This document shows, one piece after another, positions 1 through 11,245 of a stretch of 64,000 bases of DNA. Source of the stretch: Telopea speciosissima (lineage: Eukaryota > Streptophyta > Magnoliopsida > Proteales > Proteaceae); contig NC_057921.1 in NCBI RefSeq assembly GCF_018873765.1, forward strand, positions 26,137,784-26,201,783, read 5' to 3'. The translations under genes and the position numbers were made by a program. The first letter of the stretch is position 1, and each line of letters begins with the position of its first letter. A model generated the notes under the pieces. The model saw nothing but the letters and a program-made list of their open reading frames with translations, was not told the DNA's origin and did no database searches.

Positions 1-369
1 GGTGGCATGTAGCCTCCCTTTCCAACTTCCCTGTTATTTTCCAGCTTGTAAGAACGGGCAGATTTGCTTTATTACAAAGAAAATACAAACTTATAACTAA
101 TACACTCTTACAAGAAATAAAATCTGTTTCTCCCATGATTATTTGTTGTGAAGGGGCATGTTCTATTTGCATTTTTTATTTATGTCTCATTTAGTAACAT
201 CTTACAGTTGATGGAGAATCTCTTTTATTGACTTATTGTAAAGAGGTACCCATGACTTAGATGTGCTACAGGTGCTTTTGCTTCCAAAATTTTGACACCA
301 AAAAGTGATAAAGAAGATCAAATGCATTTGATCTTTAGTTTTTTATTTTTAATCTAACTTTTGCATTAC
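1..369. other. Non-coding flank, probably intron of the starch synthase relic
   Basis: AT-rich sequence with no recognisable exon. It precedes the first conserved starch synthase block and is probably intron or decayed exon of the same locus. A normal splice acceptor directly before position 370 is not evident. Nothing else is seen here. Confidence 0.4.
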
Positions 370-1536
370 AATGGAGTTGATATTGCTGAGTGCTACCCAG
401 CTTCAGATGAACATAGTCCTTTCCATTACTCTGTTGATGACGTCTCTGGAAAGGTTGCTCGGACCCTAAAATCTATTTATGCTTTAGTCATCTAAGCATC
501 AGTCTAAAGGTGTTGGTATTGTGCACTAAGTGGTTTTGAAATCTAGGTTCAATGTAAGACTGCTCTGCAGGAGGAATTAGGTCTTGCTGTCTTACCTAAT
601 TGTCCAATGGTAAGATGTGAATCCTTAACCATGCATAGCTGAAATTGGGACAAACACTTTCTATTTTTATAATTGAACTTAAGCTGGGATTCATAGATTG
701 GATTTATTGGGAGACTGGACTTCCAAAAGGCTGTTGACCTTACTCCCTCAGCAATTCCAAAGCTTATGCAAGATGACATCCAGTTTGTAAGTCAGTCTTC
801 TTTTATTCTCTTATTTAATGTTCTTAAAATACTCTGGTTATCAAATCCTATCTTTTTTTGGGAATATACCCTTATGAACTATCATCTTTTGTTTTAGCAG
901 TTAACAAACATATAAACTCCTAACCTGAAGAACCTCAATATATACAATAAAAAATTGTTTGCTAGAAAGATTCAGGTTTTTAATTTCCAGTTGTCTCCTG
1001 CTTATAATTTATCCTTTAATTGGGAGATAACTAACTCAAACTATCTTATCCATTTTAGATTATGCTTGGGTCAGGGTACCCATAGTATGAGAATTGGATC
1101 AGAACAATGGATTCTACTTATAAAGACAAGTTCTGGGGTTGGGCTGGTTTTAATATTCCTATATCTCATAGAATAACTGCGGGGTATAGAAATGAACATC
1201 TGCAATATTTTTGTACCTATTACAAGACTTCTTTACTTACTAATAATAACAATGTCTAAATACTTGAAACTGTGCAGCTGCGGCATATTGTTGATGCCAT
1301 CAAGATTTGAGCCATGTGGATTGAATCAGTTATATTCTATGAGATATGGAACTGTTCCTGTCGTACACTGCACTTGAGGGCTTAAAGTGAGTTAACTTTC
1401 AAGGAACTACACTGCCCAAATCATTTGTACTGGCCAAATACAAATGAGACATCTCTTTGTTTTTCTCTTTCTAATTGCAGAATACGGTGGTGGATTTCAA
1501 CCCTTATGCTGAAGAAGGCAGCATTCAAGGTACTAG
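370..1536 (+). pseudogene. SS1: Starch synthase I relic (GT5 glucosyltransferase), exons and introns retained
   Basis: Soluble starch synthases transfer glucose from ADP-glucose to growing amylopectin chains in plastids. Five exon-like blocks are visible: about 370-456 (NGVD then DEHSPFHYSVDD), 550-609 (CKTALQEELGL), 697-786 (IGFIGRLDFQK), 1059-about 1170 (MLGSG, then ISHRITAG) and about 1280-1387 plus 1481-1536 ([16 protein letters not shown], then VVDFNPYAEEG). The SHYS/FHYSVDD and SAIPKLM wording fits SSI better than SSII, from memory of the family. Donor and acceptor dinucleotides are still present at 610, 695-696, 787, 1057-1058, 1388 and 1479-1480, so it is a decayed genomic copy, not a processed one. 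It carries in-frame stops, one in the block after 1059 (a TAG where a Gln is usual) and one at 1375-1377 (a TGA where a Gly is usual). The C-terminal exons are absent because an LTR element starts at 1692. Not functional. Confidence 0.88.
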
Positions 1537-1691
1537 GTATGCAGTCTATTCTAAAACTCTTGGATTCGACATATTCTATTCCATGGTATTAGTTACTAGA
1601 AATTCAGAACTTGGTATCATTAGACACTTATACAACTTAAGATAATGTGGTTACCTCTTGTTGCAGTTCTTAAGTGGTTTCTTGTGCTTTG

Positions 1692-2343
1692 TGTTGTATT
1701 TTTTACGTTTTTAAATTAAAGATTCAGGGATATTTGGAGTTTTATCTCTGATGACACTTTTTTAGTTCACGATAGTAATATTGAACGGTCCCATTGGCAT
1801 GCATCCAGCAGGAACCTACGAATTTTCCAATTATGAGTTGGGCGTGTTAACCATTCAACCATGGATGCTTAACAGGGATCATCGTACATCTTGAATAACC
1901 AAATTTCAATTGAAATGAAATCTTTGGGATCCAATACTTTCTCTCCCTTACTCAAAAGAACTAGACTGAACTCTTTCACACAAGAGACTCAGACATACTA
2001 GGATTGTGGTTTACCGACCAGCTCTTGTCCAGTATAAGGCTAGGAACTAAAACTGCAACGGGCAACATCAAACGGTAATACACAGCTACAAAAGACATTT
2101 TTTGTTGGGTGTCTTTTGAAGACACCCCTTGGTTGTGTCCCTTCCTCTCCTATATAAAGAGATGTGGTCTTGCCTTTTTCTTCAACATTTTTGGAAGCAA
2201 TTTCAATTTCTGTTTTCTTCTCCACCATTGTTTGTCAATGTTAATGAGTTAGTGAGAATAACTTTATGGGTTCTCTATGTAATCACATTTGGTACTGCAA
2301 CGTATGTGATTCGAGAGTTGTTTATCTTGAAGGTATAGGTGCA
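1692..2343 (+). repeat. Left LTR of the 1692-5865 element, with a 370-bp insert
   Basis: Matches the right LTR (5583-5865) at both ends. Positions about 1726-2094 have no counterpart in the right LTR and include the plastid trnI-CAU relic. The shared promoter-like segment is 2095-2343. Confidence 0.65.
1800..1868 (-). pseudogene. trnI-CAU: Plastid trnI-CAU fragment in nuclear DNA (NUPT)
   Basis: Read on the minus strand, this starts GCATCCATGG, has the anticodon-loop context ACTCATAATT and ends CTGGATGCA. This is the plastid tRNA-Ile(CAU) that sits between rpl23 and ycf2. The 3' flank (GCCAATGGGACC on the minus strand, about 1785-1798) also matches the plastid flank as I remember it, so a piece longer than the tRNA was transferred. 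Several bases of the T arm/T loop are missing: the copy is 69 nt where about 74 is expected. It therefore cannot fold normally and is dead. The segment on the other side, 1870-2090, was not recognised; it may be other organelle DNA or filler. Confidence 0.82.
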
Positions 2344-2918
2344 TGGTCAACCCGGATTGCACAATTGGGGCATTTAAAAATCTTAAGGAGAGTATTGTTT
2401 GATGCGTCTCAACTTTACCATTTAATGTTCGGATATCACAAAAGGACGTGTATTGGTGTACTTCTTTCTACAAGGATCTTTTGATGCTATACCTATTGCT
2501 CAATATATTATATTTCTAGTCTTATACTTTCTACCCACCTTATTATATTACAACAATCTTAAGGTTTTTAGGTATAGAATACATTAAGAGAATGTTAACC
2601 GTATATATGTATATTTCATGAAATTGAACAAATGATTATACATGAGTTGGTTTGCCATTTGTCAATTATATGATCTTGTAAAAGAGATAGGTTACTATAC
2701 GTTTTCTTTTCCTCTGTGTTTCCAGTGTTGATCGTTGGTACTGATATGCTTATCATGGCTAGTTGAAAAAACAATTATATCTTTGGCTTTGAGATGGGTA
2801 CGGTTAATAACTTTTATTATGGATAATGGTGTTGGTATTTTGAATGGGCTGGAAAATCTATAACTTTGCTCTCACTCACCCATTAACTCTTGTTAAGAGA
2901 GAGAGAGGCATCGGTTCT

Positions 2919-3413
2919 TGGACCAAACCCGTGGGGAGTGTGACTCCAAACCCGTTGGGTTACACCCGCACGGCACCTGGCTGACCCAGATCAAGAAACC
3001 CAATCATGTGGGGATAGGATCCCCTTAGAGAAGGTAACAAACGTGTCCCATAAAGAAATAAGTTCTCCCACCGATCAACAATATAAAAACTCCCATTAAT
3101 GATGGACTCTCTAGCCAGCCCTCTCCTAATATGACTCCTACCATGATAAGCTCAACATGGAGCGTAAGATTCACCATCTCCTAGTGAGGCACAACCTTTG
3201 CCTAGTCTTTAGCCTATAAATAGGAGGCTTAATGGTAAGGTAAAAGGGAAATCTCACTCGTATCTTCTTTAGTTATCTGCTGTTAAAGAGACCTGATTTA
3301 GACATATATATCGGAGAGTCCCCCACCCGGGAAGATCGATTCTCACTTGTTTACACGTTCCACTTTGTAGGTTGCATCTCGAAAGATCCACCTAATGTTT
3401 TTTTGATGCAACA
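2919..3413 (+). repeat. Solo LTR, 0.5-kb family, copy 1
   Basis: A 495-bp unit that starts TGG and ends GATGCAACA. It is homologous along its whole length to 24221-24714 (494 bp). Both carry a TATA-like CCTATAAATAGGAG (here near 3216-3230), a shared AAACCCAATCATGTGG block and matching ends. No internal retroelement sequence adjoins either copy, so both look like solo LTRs. Flanking pentamers are GTTCT and GTTTC, at best a decayed target duplication. Confidence 0.7.
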
Positions 3414-4182
3414 GTTTCCCACTCAACTCTAGAAGAAGCGAACATGGCTGTGAATATTATTCATGGATGTTTATTTCATTGAAATTTGAAAGACGTTTAT
3501 ATGTGGCTAGTGCTCTAAGTTGGAATTTTATTTTGTTTTTTTTTTTTTGGTAGAATCGAAATTTGATTTATTTAGTACTTCAATGTGTTGCATTATGGTC
3601 ATTGATAAAATGTTCAATGGAGTATGTGAGATTTTCTTATTGGTTGTATGGGCATATTCAATGGGGTAGAAATTCCGTAAGACCTGGCCACTTTAGTTTA
3701 ACCTATTCTTTGGCGATTCAAACCAAGTGGATTCGTTTATTGGTTTGGTTTGTTGGCTTTTCAAGCCAATTTGGTAGTTAAGTTATTAAATGATTGTTAG
3801 TTGATCGTAAGTCTTGTTTATATGGATATTTGCTAGTATGCGTATGCATATAATATTGTGAACATGCAATTGGTATTGCTCAATTATTATGGTACAAGAT
3901 GCTATGGAAGCGTGAGGGTTATAGTTTTTCCACAAAGGGCATACATATATTATTTTGACATATTTATATGAATATGGAGGACCTAATTATGTGAAGGTTA
4001 TTGTGAGAATGATAAGTTGAATATCTTATTAAAGAAATAAAATAAAGTCAAGTAATATGCTTCGATTTAGTTATGTAAATGTTTGAAAGTAAATTACCTT
4101 GGTTCAAAGGTGACATGTATAAACATGTGTAGGTAGGGCGATTCATAAAATCAATAATATAAACATGGGTTACAGGTTCCAC

Positions 4183-4745
4183 TAGGGGTGAAACAGGTAA
4201 AAAACCCAGCCCAACCCTAAGTTCTCGTAGCTCAGCCCAATCCAGCCCGGCCCTGATTGACCTTGATTGGGTTGGGCTAAGCCGTGTTGGCCCTGATTGA
4301 CCCTATTTTTGTGACCCTAACTGACCCTTCTTTTTTCCATTTGCGTCGTCCTATGCATTAAAAAATTGAGAAACATGTGATTGGGTATTGGTTTGTTCAT
4401 ACGCAATTGACTATTGGATGTTTTTTTTTTGGGTTAAAAAAACTTAGTCCAATCTTAAAATTTTAAATACTTTCATTCAATAGATAATTAGACTTTTTTT
4501 GGGTAAACCAATAGATAATTAGATACTAAACAAAAATTGTAATATGTAAACACTAAATTGTAAAGTATAACCTAATACAAGGTCGGGCTAGGTTCAACCC
4601 GAGGCCTCAACCTTGGCCCAGCCCGACCTCAACCCCGGACCTGAAAATTCCAACCTTAACTCGCCCTCACGGTTGAAAAATCCAACCCAGACCCTGTTCG
4701 GACTCAGGGCGGGCTCGGCCCAACAGGGCCAAACTTACACCCCTA
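4183..4745. mobile_element. hAT-type MITE with perfect 8-bp target duplication
   Basis: Both ends read TAGGGGTG followed by an AA-rich step, as inverted repeats (TAGGGGTGAAA at the left; TAGGGGTGTAA on the minus strand at the right). The element is bounded by an exact 8-bp duplication, GGTTCCAC, at 4175-4182 and 4746-4753. An 8-bp duplication and short termini of this kind are typical of hAT transposons. The 563-bp body is rich in GGGC/CAACCC words and has no transposase, so it is non-autonomous. It lies inside the LTR element interior and is therefore younger than it. Confidence 0.9.
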
Positions 4746-5582
4746 GGTTCCACCATGATTTTATTATTTTATGGCTTTACAAGAAGCTCAGATCAGAAGC
4801 CACATGGCTAAGAAAACCTAAATCAATGTCTTAATATCATGAAGACAAAAAAGGTAATGATTATGTCTTGAATATATAACCGGTGAGGCTGGTGAGATAA
4901 CATTATCAACTCTATATAGTTAGGAAAATAATGTGACTAGACTTTAGATTATTAAGGTGATATCATCTAAAGGAATGAGCTTAAAGTTTGTGTCATAGAT
5001 CATGTGAAGGACACCCAACCTATGTGAAAAAAGTTTAATCCTGAATTAGGTTCAAAGAGTAAAAACAAAGGAACCGGATGATCTGTTTAGTGCTACTAAA
5101 ACTCGCTCATTCTAATTAGATGGAAAAGTAGTACAACCATAATAAAAGAAGGATGAATTATAGAATCTTAATCAAGCCGAATCTCATAAAATGTGGGTAT
5201 GTGTTAAGTGTGGTACACACTGTGGGATGACCTAAGTAGATGTAGGAGGTGAGACCGTCTACAGAATAGAATTTTATAGTCGAATTCTTTAAACATCCAT
5301 GAGACCAAGAGAGTGGAGAAGACCGGTTTTAAAAATGTTCGATTTTGTCATGAAAGGGAGTTGCATAAGATCGACTGGTAGGATATGGATGGTGTGCTTA
5401 CTAGCTACACAAATGAAAAAAGGTTCAATAAGTCTTACTTCATCCGTACTGTACAATGAACTTCATCAAACCTAGTGTAGGTTCAAGTCCAGAAGACACC
5501 TGCAACGATGTATCCTACTATGTTTAATATATTTACTAGTTCAATATTTTGTTTTATTGCTATTTTGAATCATGTGGGGGAT

Positions 5583-5865
5583 TGTTATATTTTTAACGTT
5601 TTTAAATTAAAGACTCAAAATATATTTTTTGTTGGATGTGTCTTTTGGAGACACCCCTTGTTTGTGTCCCTTCCTCTCCTATGTAAGGAGATGAGGTCTT
5701 GCCTTTTTCTTCAACATTTTTGGAAGTAATTTTGGTTTCTGTTTTCTTCTCCACTATAGTTTTTCAGTGTCAATGAGTCAGTGAGTATAGCTTTGTGGAT
5801 TCTTTAGTCACATTTGGTACTGCAACCTATGTGATTTGAGATTGTTTTTATTTTGGAGGTGTGCA
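5583..5865 (+). repeat. Right LTR of the 1692-5865 element
   Basis: A 283-bp repeat that follows a polypurine tract (GTGGGGGAT) and matches the left LTR apart from the left LTR's 370-bp insert. It starts TGTTATAT and ends GGTGTGCA. Confidence 0.65.
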
Positions 5866-6318
5866 ATTCATTTCATCACCTTATTTTGTTTAAATGGTTT
5901 CTATTAAGTTGAAATCTTTAGTTTCCTGTACTGTGAGAGCGAATCAAATAGAATTTCCCGAACTTTCTCAACTTATCTCCTAACATGGATGAATTCAAGA
6001 CTAAGACTATGAAAATTTTGAAATAACAAGTGAAGTGCCACGAACCCGTTCCCACCAATGGTATGATACTGTCTGTTTTGGGAGGTATGCCTCACAGATT
6101 TAAAACGCGTCATACCAAATAAGGAGGACAAAACATATATTTGCATCCATGGCATATCCCCAGGCGATGTGGGATTTTTAGTGGTTCTACATCCACGCTT
6201 CCACTACGGATATATTTTCAACAATCAAACCCATCCCTGGTTCTGATACCAATGAAAGATAAAATATACATATTATATGTGGAGATCATATGAGCATACA
6301 AACTTGAACGGAGACAGG
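5866..6318 (-). other. Possible remnant of a minus-strand LTR element
   Basis: On the minus strand, 6240-6252 reads TTGGTATCAGAAC, one mismatch from the primer-binding site complementary to plant initiator tRNA-Met. An LTR would then run rightward on the plus strand from 6253 and be split by the solo LTR at 6324. No protein domain is visible in 5866-6240. This rests on one short motif and is only a suggestion. Confidence 0.3.
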
Positions 6319-6323
6319 TATAG

Positions 6324-9321
6324 TGTCACGCCCCCCATCCCGATGTAAGATATTTTGCCACATAGGGGGTGACTGGGATAAAACACATCATCCCAATACC
6401 TACCAAGATCACAGATACAGTGTCCCGAGCCACAGTCCACCCTGTTATCACATTATGATAACAGAAAGGAACGTATCATAATAGAATAAAATGTTCCAAT
6501 TACAGAGTTAGCGGAAGCGAAATTTAATTAAATCATATGAAATTATAGAGCATCGGTTCTCTAATGACAATACATAGTACAATTTCCATAAATATAACCA
6601 TTCAATCTCTCCTTATAAATAAACATAAAGTTTATACATGATTGTGGAATGAATGCAGAAATTAAATAGTAAATAATTGCCACAAGGGCACCGTTCTTGG
6701 GTGTACAACTACATCTAAGTCACAGCCACTGGCTCCACTTGATTCGTATCCAACGGCACTCGTCAAGAGGTTACTTGCATATTAACTAAAAAGGGGTTGC
6801 ACAACGGGGTTAGCTACACCAGCTAGTGAGGGAGCAAAGGGGAATGCACACACATACACACAACCAATTACAATATCAGAATGATGCATGCTAATGTTAG
6901 ATTCATTTTCCACCTAACACAATTTTTACAAGTCAAGTATATACTACTGTGATAACTCGAGAGACATTGAGGGTCACTTGACTTATCGCCCCAGTGAAAC
7001 CTCAATTATCACACAGGAACCTACGTCGGTAGAAACCATTAGGTCACCCAGTGGCAGACTCCGATAGCCATCACTACCCCTGTCCTGGCATCTCCCACCT
7101 CCACAGACCATAGGTACTCAGACTATCCAAGACATAAACCCCTGTTGGCAAGGGTCGTAGCATAAGGGAGCAAGCATCCTAGCCACAGATATACTATATG
7201 TAAGTCCTATCGTCCCGAGAAGTATTTCGGGTGCATCAACGTCCCATTCCATCTAGTACCCAAGTACCAGCACGGCACGACACATACAGATCAGGATGAC
7301 ATATAACAGTTTCATAATTAAATAAATTGGAGTTCTGGTACCGGCACACCCGACACCGTAGCCTGATACAATGGTGAGAATATTATCACATTCAAAACAG
7401 TTCACATTTGAGATAAATAATGTAATACGCACAATGCTTATATTTATATAATAACATGCTTAAGATTGCATACTATATATATTCAAACCCAACAAAGTCA
7501 CCCAGAACCCACTCACCGAACATCGAGTGTTATTCGATGTGGTTGACATGAATCTCACTAGTGCACCAGCTATCCATCGAGTTGGGTAGCCTAAACATAC
7601 AAAAGCAATCATTAAAGCATGTATAGAAGGGTCCTGTGTTAGGCCCCCAAGGTTAAAATCAAGTTTCAACCAAGACAGCACGAGCGGACTCACTGACGGT
7701 TGCAGCAGAGTGAATCCGTCCCTAACTCCGTTCAGGCCAAAAGGTGAGCGAATCCACGGACGGAACTTCTTACTTGGATCCGATCGTGCATCCGTTTGAA
7801 TTCTGAGACACACCCGAGAGCGAGCGGACCCACGGGCAGATGTGTTTCCTTAGTCCGCCCCTGCATCCGATCGATCCCTGAGACATACCCGAGAGTGAAC
7901 TGACCCATGGGAGGATGCAACAGACTTGAGTCCGTTCCATCATCCGTCCAGGTCATTTCATAAGGATTACACTGGGCGGATTGACGGGCGGTACCACGAT
8001 TGGTGGATCCGGTCGTGTGTCTGTCGGTAGTCTCTTCCGAGATTTCAAAGGGCTTCTTCTCCAGCTTGAAGCTTGGAGCACCCTAGCACTTCAGGGTCAT
8101 GGAGGGGGTGTCTAAGCCTCCCTAGGGTCACTAGAACCTAGGTTCAACTCTTGGATCCAAGATCCTACAAAGGTTTGGTCTCAATTTGGTCCAAGGGTAA
8201 GGTTCCATGGCTTAGGTTGAATGGCACTTCAACGAGAGGTGCAAGGGTATGCAAAGGCATCCCAAAGAGACTACAATCATCTCTCCAACAAGGGCATTGG
8301 GCCCCAAGTGGAACCCAAGCTAATCCCAATCTCAAGATTCAAAACCCTAAGCTAGTAAATAAGGAAATAGAGAGGGAGAAATAGAAGATTCACTCACCTC
8401 CAATGGAGAAGCAAAACCCAAGGCTAGGTGAGCCTTCTTGACCTCCTCCCTTCCTTTCCATCTCTTCTCCTTCACCTTCTTCTTCTCCCTATGCCCGATC
8501 AGCAAGAGAAGGAGATGTGGGGAAGCCAGCCATCTTGTCATGGCTTCTATCCTCTTCCCTTCCCCTCCTATTCCTCTCCTACTTCTACTTCTTCTTCTTC
8601 CTTCCTCCTCCTCCTTCTTCTCTTGTCTCTTCTCCTCCACGGTTTGCTTGGGAGGGGGAGAGATAAGAGAATAAAGGATTCTCTTATCTTTTAGAAGAGG
8701 CCTTAGGTCATGTTTGGTTTAGGTACCCCCAAAACACAATTAACCCCTTAGACTTTAAATGGGTTCTAATTAGGTCTTAGGTCATGTTTGACCAAAGTCA
8801 TAGACCATTAGGTCCATTTAGTTAATTAGGGTATGTTTGGGGTGCATCCTAAGTCCATAGGACCTATTTGTCCACTAAGGCTTGTTTGGTTTAAGTTAGA
8901 ATAGTAAAACTCATTATTTACTTTAATTTAAGTCTTGTGGGCCCACTTTCATGGCCCATTTAACCAATTAATGGTAAGGGTGGGGGTCCACATAGTTCAA
9001 GGGTCTGAGTATGGTATCCGGGACACGGGGATGTGGGTCCCACAGGAAAATTACCAAAAGGACAGATAATAGCACGGGCGGATCCTCGAGCAGATTCAGT
9101 TCGAGTGAATCCGTTCATGACTCTGGTGCTGCTGTCAGGGCCCAAACATCAAAGAAAGTTGCGGGGCTTTGACCCACACTTCCAAGACTTCGAGGGGACA
9201 GTTATAATAATATATTAGGTTCAAGGCCATTAGTATTGATCATTGCCACTTAGGCATTACCCTTTGATAAAGGTCTAAATTACCCCGGGCATAAGGGTAT
9301 ATTTCAGGTGTGGGTGTAACA
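6324..9321 (+). mobile_element. Solo LTR, 3.0-kb Gypsy-like family, copy 1
   Basis: A 2998-bp unit that starts TGTCACGCCCC and ends GGGTGTAACA. It is flanked by an exact 5-bp duplication TATAG (6319-6323 and 9322-9326). It is homologous end to end to 41475-44476, including the pyrimidine-rich stretch near 8440-8640 and the GTGGGTCCCACAGG block near 9033. There is no gag, pol or primer-binding site at either edge, so it is a solo LTR formed by LTR-LTR recombination. The long LTR and TGTCACGCCCC start suggest a large Ty3/Gypsy element, but the lineage cannot be told without internal sequence. Open frames inside come from low-complexity pyrimidine/purine tracts. Confidence 0.88.
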
Positions 9322-9326
9322 TATAG

Positions 9327-9829
9327 ACATCCAAGATCCATGGATGAAGAACAATGCCTTCCTGAACGCTACCTTCACAATGACGGTTGTTGGTCTTGTC
9401 TACCCTCTTCTCTATTCACTTTAGGATTTTCAATGCCAAACATTTAATGGGCCTTGACTATATATAAAGTGAGTGTAGGGACTAACCCTACAAAAGGAAA
9501 GCAGAATTTGCTTTCCTATTAAAGGATATAATAGTTAGGTCCACATTGTAGTAATATTATCATACCAATTAAGTGTACAAAATAAATCTAATATTCCTGT
9601 AGTGATCACTTACCACTACTGGACTTAACAAGCTCACTCCACCAATATCAACACTTATCAATCTGGTTGTTAGAAAATCAAAATGATGACTATGCTAGCC
9701 CACCCAAAATGAAACCTTACAACAAGCCCTAAGAATAACAAATAGCATATGGACATTAATCAACACTACAACCTCTAAATAGTATCTATAGCAACTAAAA
9801 GAGTTATTTGATGAGGGAAAGACAACACA
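9327..9829. other. Non-coding, AT-rich flank
   Basis: This continues the sequence left of the solo LTR insertion. No gene, RNA or clear repeat was recognised. Confidence 0.4.
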
Positions 9830-9830
9830 T

Positions 9831-9837
9831 TGTGTGT

Positions 9838-9875
<38 letters not shown>
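9831..9875. repeat. Compound (GT)n-(GA)n microsatellite
   Basis: TGTG repeats run directly into about 14 GA dinucleotides. A simple-sequence repeat, probably length-polymorphic. Confidence 0.9.
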
Positions 9876-9881
<6 letters not shown>

Positions 9882-10029
9882 ACAACTTACCTCTACTAAA
9901 ATGCAAATACCAGACAACGTCTGTAACCAACTAAGATTCACTCAGCAAAATGGAAAGGGAAGATGAAAACAAATTCTTATCTTGTAAGATTCGTCATTAC
10001 ATGAACGTCAATCAACATAGCTACTTTTC

Positions 10030-10201
10030 GGATCCGGCTCCTCTCTAGGGAGCCCAGCATCTAGGGAATGTCCAATGAGACATCCAACAATACTAGGCTG
10101 TTGGTTGCATCATGATGCACGCTGGGCATACATCCCCACATACCCAGTGCCGTCGAATGCCTCACTGGGCACTAGGGTCCCTGGAGAGGAGCCCGACACC
10201 C
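10030..10201. mobile_element. Small hAT-like MITE
   Basis: A 172-bp unit with imperfect inverted ends: GGCTCCTCTCTAGGGA at the left and GGCTCCTCTCCAGGGA on the minus strand at the right. It is flanked by ACTTTTC at 10023-10029 and 10202-10208 (7 bp exact; 8 bp with one mismatch). The interior is non-coding. A partial relative of its right half occurs at 11020-11057 at the start of the next duplicated segment. Confidence 0.7.
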
Positions 10202-11010
10202 ACTTTTCACTCTATAAATCTTTGGGGGAAGAAAGTCTCTTGGAGAGGTATATTGTAGACCATCTATATAAGATGCGGGTATTAGAATCAACCGATCAAT
10301 ATTGTTTGCTTTCATATAAAAGGATGGGATATTGTAGACCACCAAACCCCATAGCTAGGCAGCAATCAAGAAATGAAAGTGCGCATAGAGGCATTGGTTT
10401 GGATTTGATTTTTAGATTTCACTACAAGCTGAATGGTCTTCTTAAAAAAATATGAATAATTGAATAAAAATAATAAAAAAAATGCTTAGGGAGAAAAGAA
10501 GCATCTCAAACATTAATTTCACTATACAATAAGGCCTAATAACCTTGCTCTCTTTTTTCCTTAGGAATTATTCAATTTGTTTTTCTTGTTATTCTATTTG
10601 TTGGCTCTGCTTTACTAAACCATTGATGCAACGCACAATTTTCACACCACAAGCATAACTTATCCCAGTTTATAGTTATGCATCACGAACCCAACCCAAA
10701 AAAAAAGAAGAGAAAGTAATATGCAAAATAGAAAATAAACGTCATTGTTTTATTAAAATTCTACAGATCTATAAAGTGAAGAATTTTGATGCAAGAGTGA
10801 CACACCAAGAGATGTTAACTTTGCTACAATAACAACAACAACAACAACAAAAAACTCAGCCTTATCCCAACTTAATGGGGTTAGCTACATGGATCCAAAC
10901 CAAACAACGTAAGGAAAACTAAGGTTTAAATAGAAAAGCAAAGGGGAGAGAAAAGATGGGGAAAAGAGGGATGGAAAATGAGATGAGAAATGAAAAATGG
11001 AAAAAAAATC
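10134..11010. repeat. Duplicated segment, copy 1
   Basis: Homologous to copy 2 (11018-11245 plus 13136-13870). Shared landmarks include GAAAGTCTCTTGGAGAGG, AATCAACCGATCAATATTG, TTTTTTCCTTAGGAATTATT, a TTGATGCAACGCACAATTTT block and a (CAA)n-tailed SINE start at 10829. It retains the uninterrupted site (near 10250) of the LTR element inserted into copy 2. It has no gene content. Confidence 0.75.
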
Positions 11011-11245
11011 CCCACACGCCCAGCGTTGTTACCTCACTGGAGAGGAACCCGATGCCCAATTTTCACTCTATCGATCTTTAACTGAGATTATCATCTGGTA
11101 TCTAGCATAACCGATTTCTAATCTTCAAACCCTCTCTGGATCCACTCAGGTTGGTCTCTCTCTCTCTCACTCAAATGTATAACACTTTGAGCAAGCAAGG
11201 TAGTCGGATCGGGAAGAAAGTCTATTGGAGAGGTTTATTACAGAT

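Larger units (their letters stand above)
2344..5570. other. Interior of the non-autonomous LTR element without genes
   Basis: Outside the solo LTR and the hAT MITE, the stretches 2344-2918, 3414-4182 and 4746-5570 are AT-rich and show no coding domain, RNA gene or further repeat that I recognise. Short open frames here look like chance. Confidence 0.5.
1692..5865 (+). mobile_element. Non-autonomous LTR retrotransposon, multiply invaded
   Basis: Two direct repeats bound this element: 1692-2343 and 5583-5865. Both start with TGTT and end with GTGCA, and share the block that includes the TATA-like CTATATAAAG/CTATGTAAGG near the middle. A polypurine-type GTGGGGGAT lies directly before the right repeat (5574-5582), as expected for plus orientation. 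The left repeat is longer because about 370 bp of foreign DNA sits in it. The 3.2-kb interior has no gag or pol reading frame and holds a solo LTR (2919-3413) and a hAT MITE (4183-4745). No clear target duplication and no good primer-binding site were found, so the ends are approximate. Confidence 0.65.

Noticed and set aside
8347..8694. Overlapping open frames on both strands in a pyrimidine/purine-rich tract
   Set aside because: Low-complexity CTT/CTC sequence inside the solo LTR; the same tract recurs at 43511-43822 in the second copy. No protein family features.
10075..10455. A 126-codon open frame on the plus strand
   Set aside because: It starts inside a MITE and ends in duplicated non-coding DNA; the matching copy 2 region does not keep the frame.
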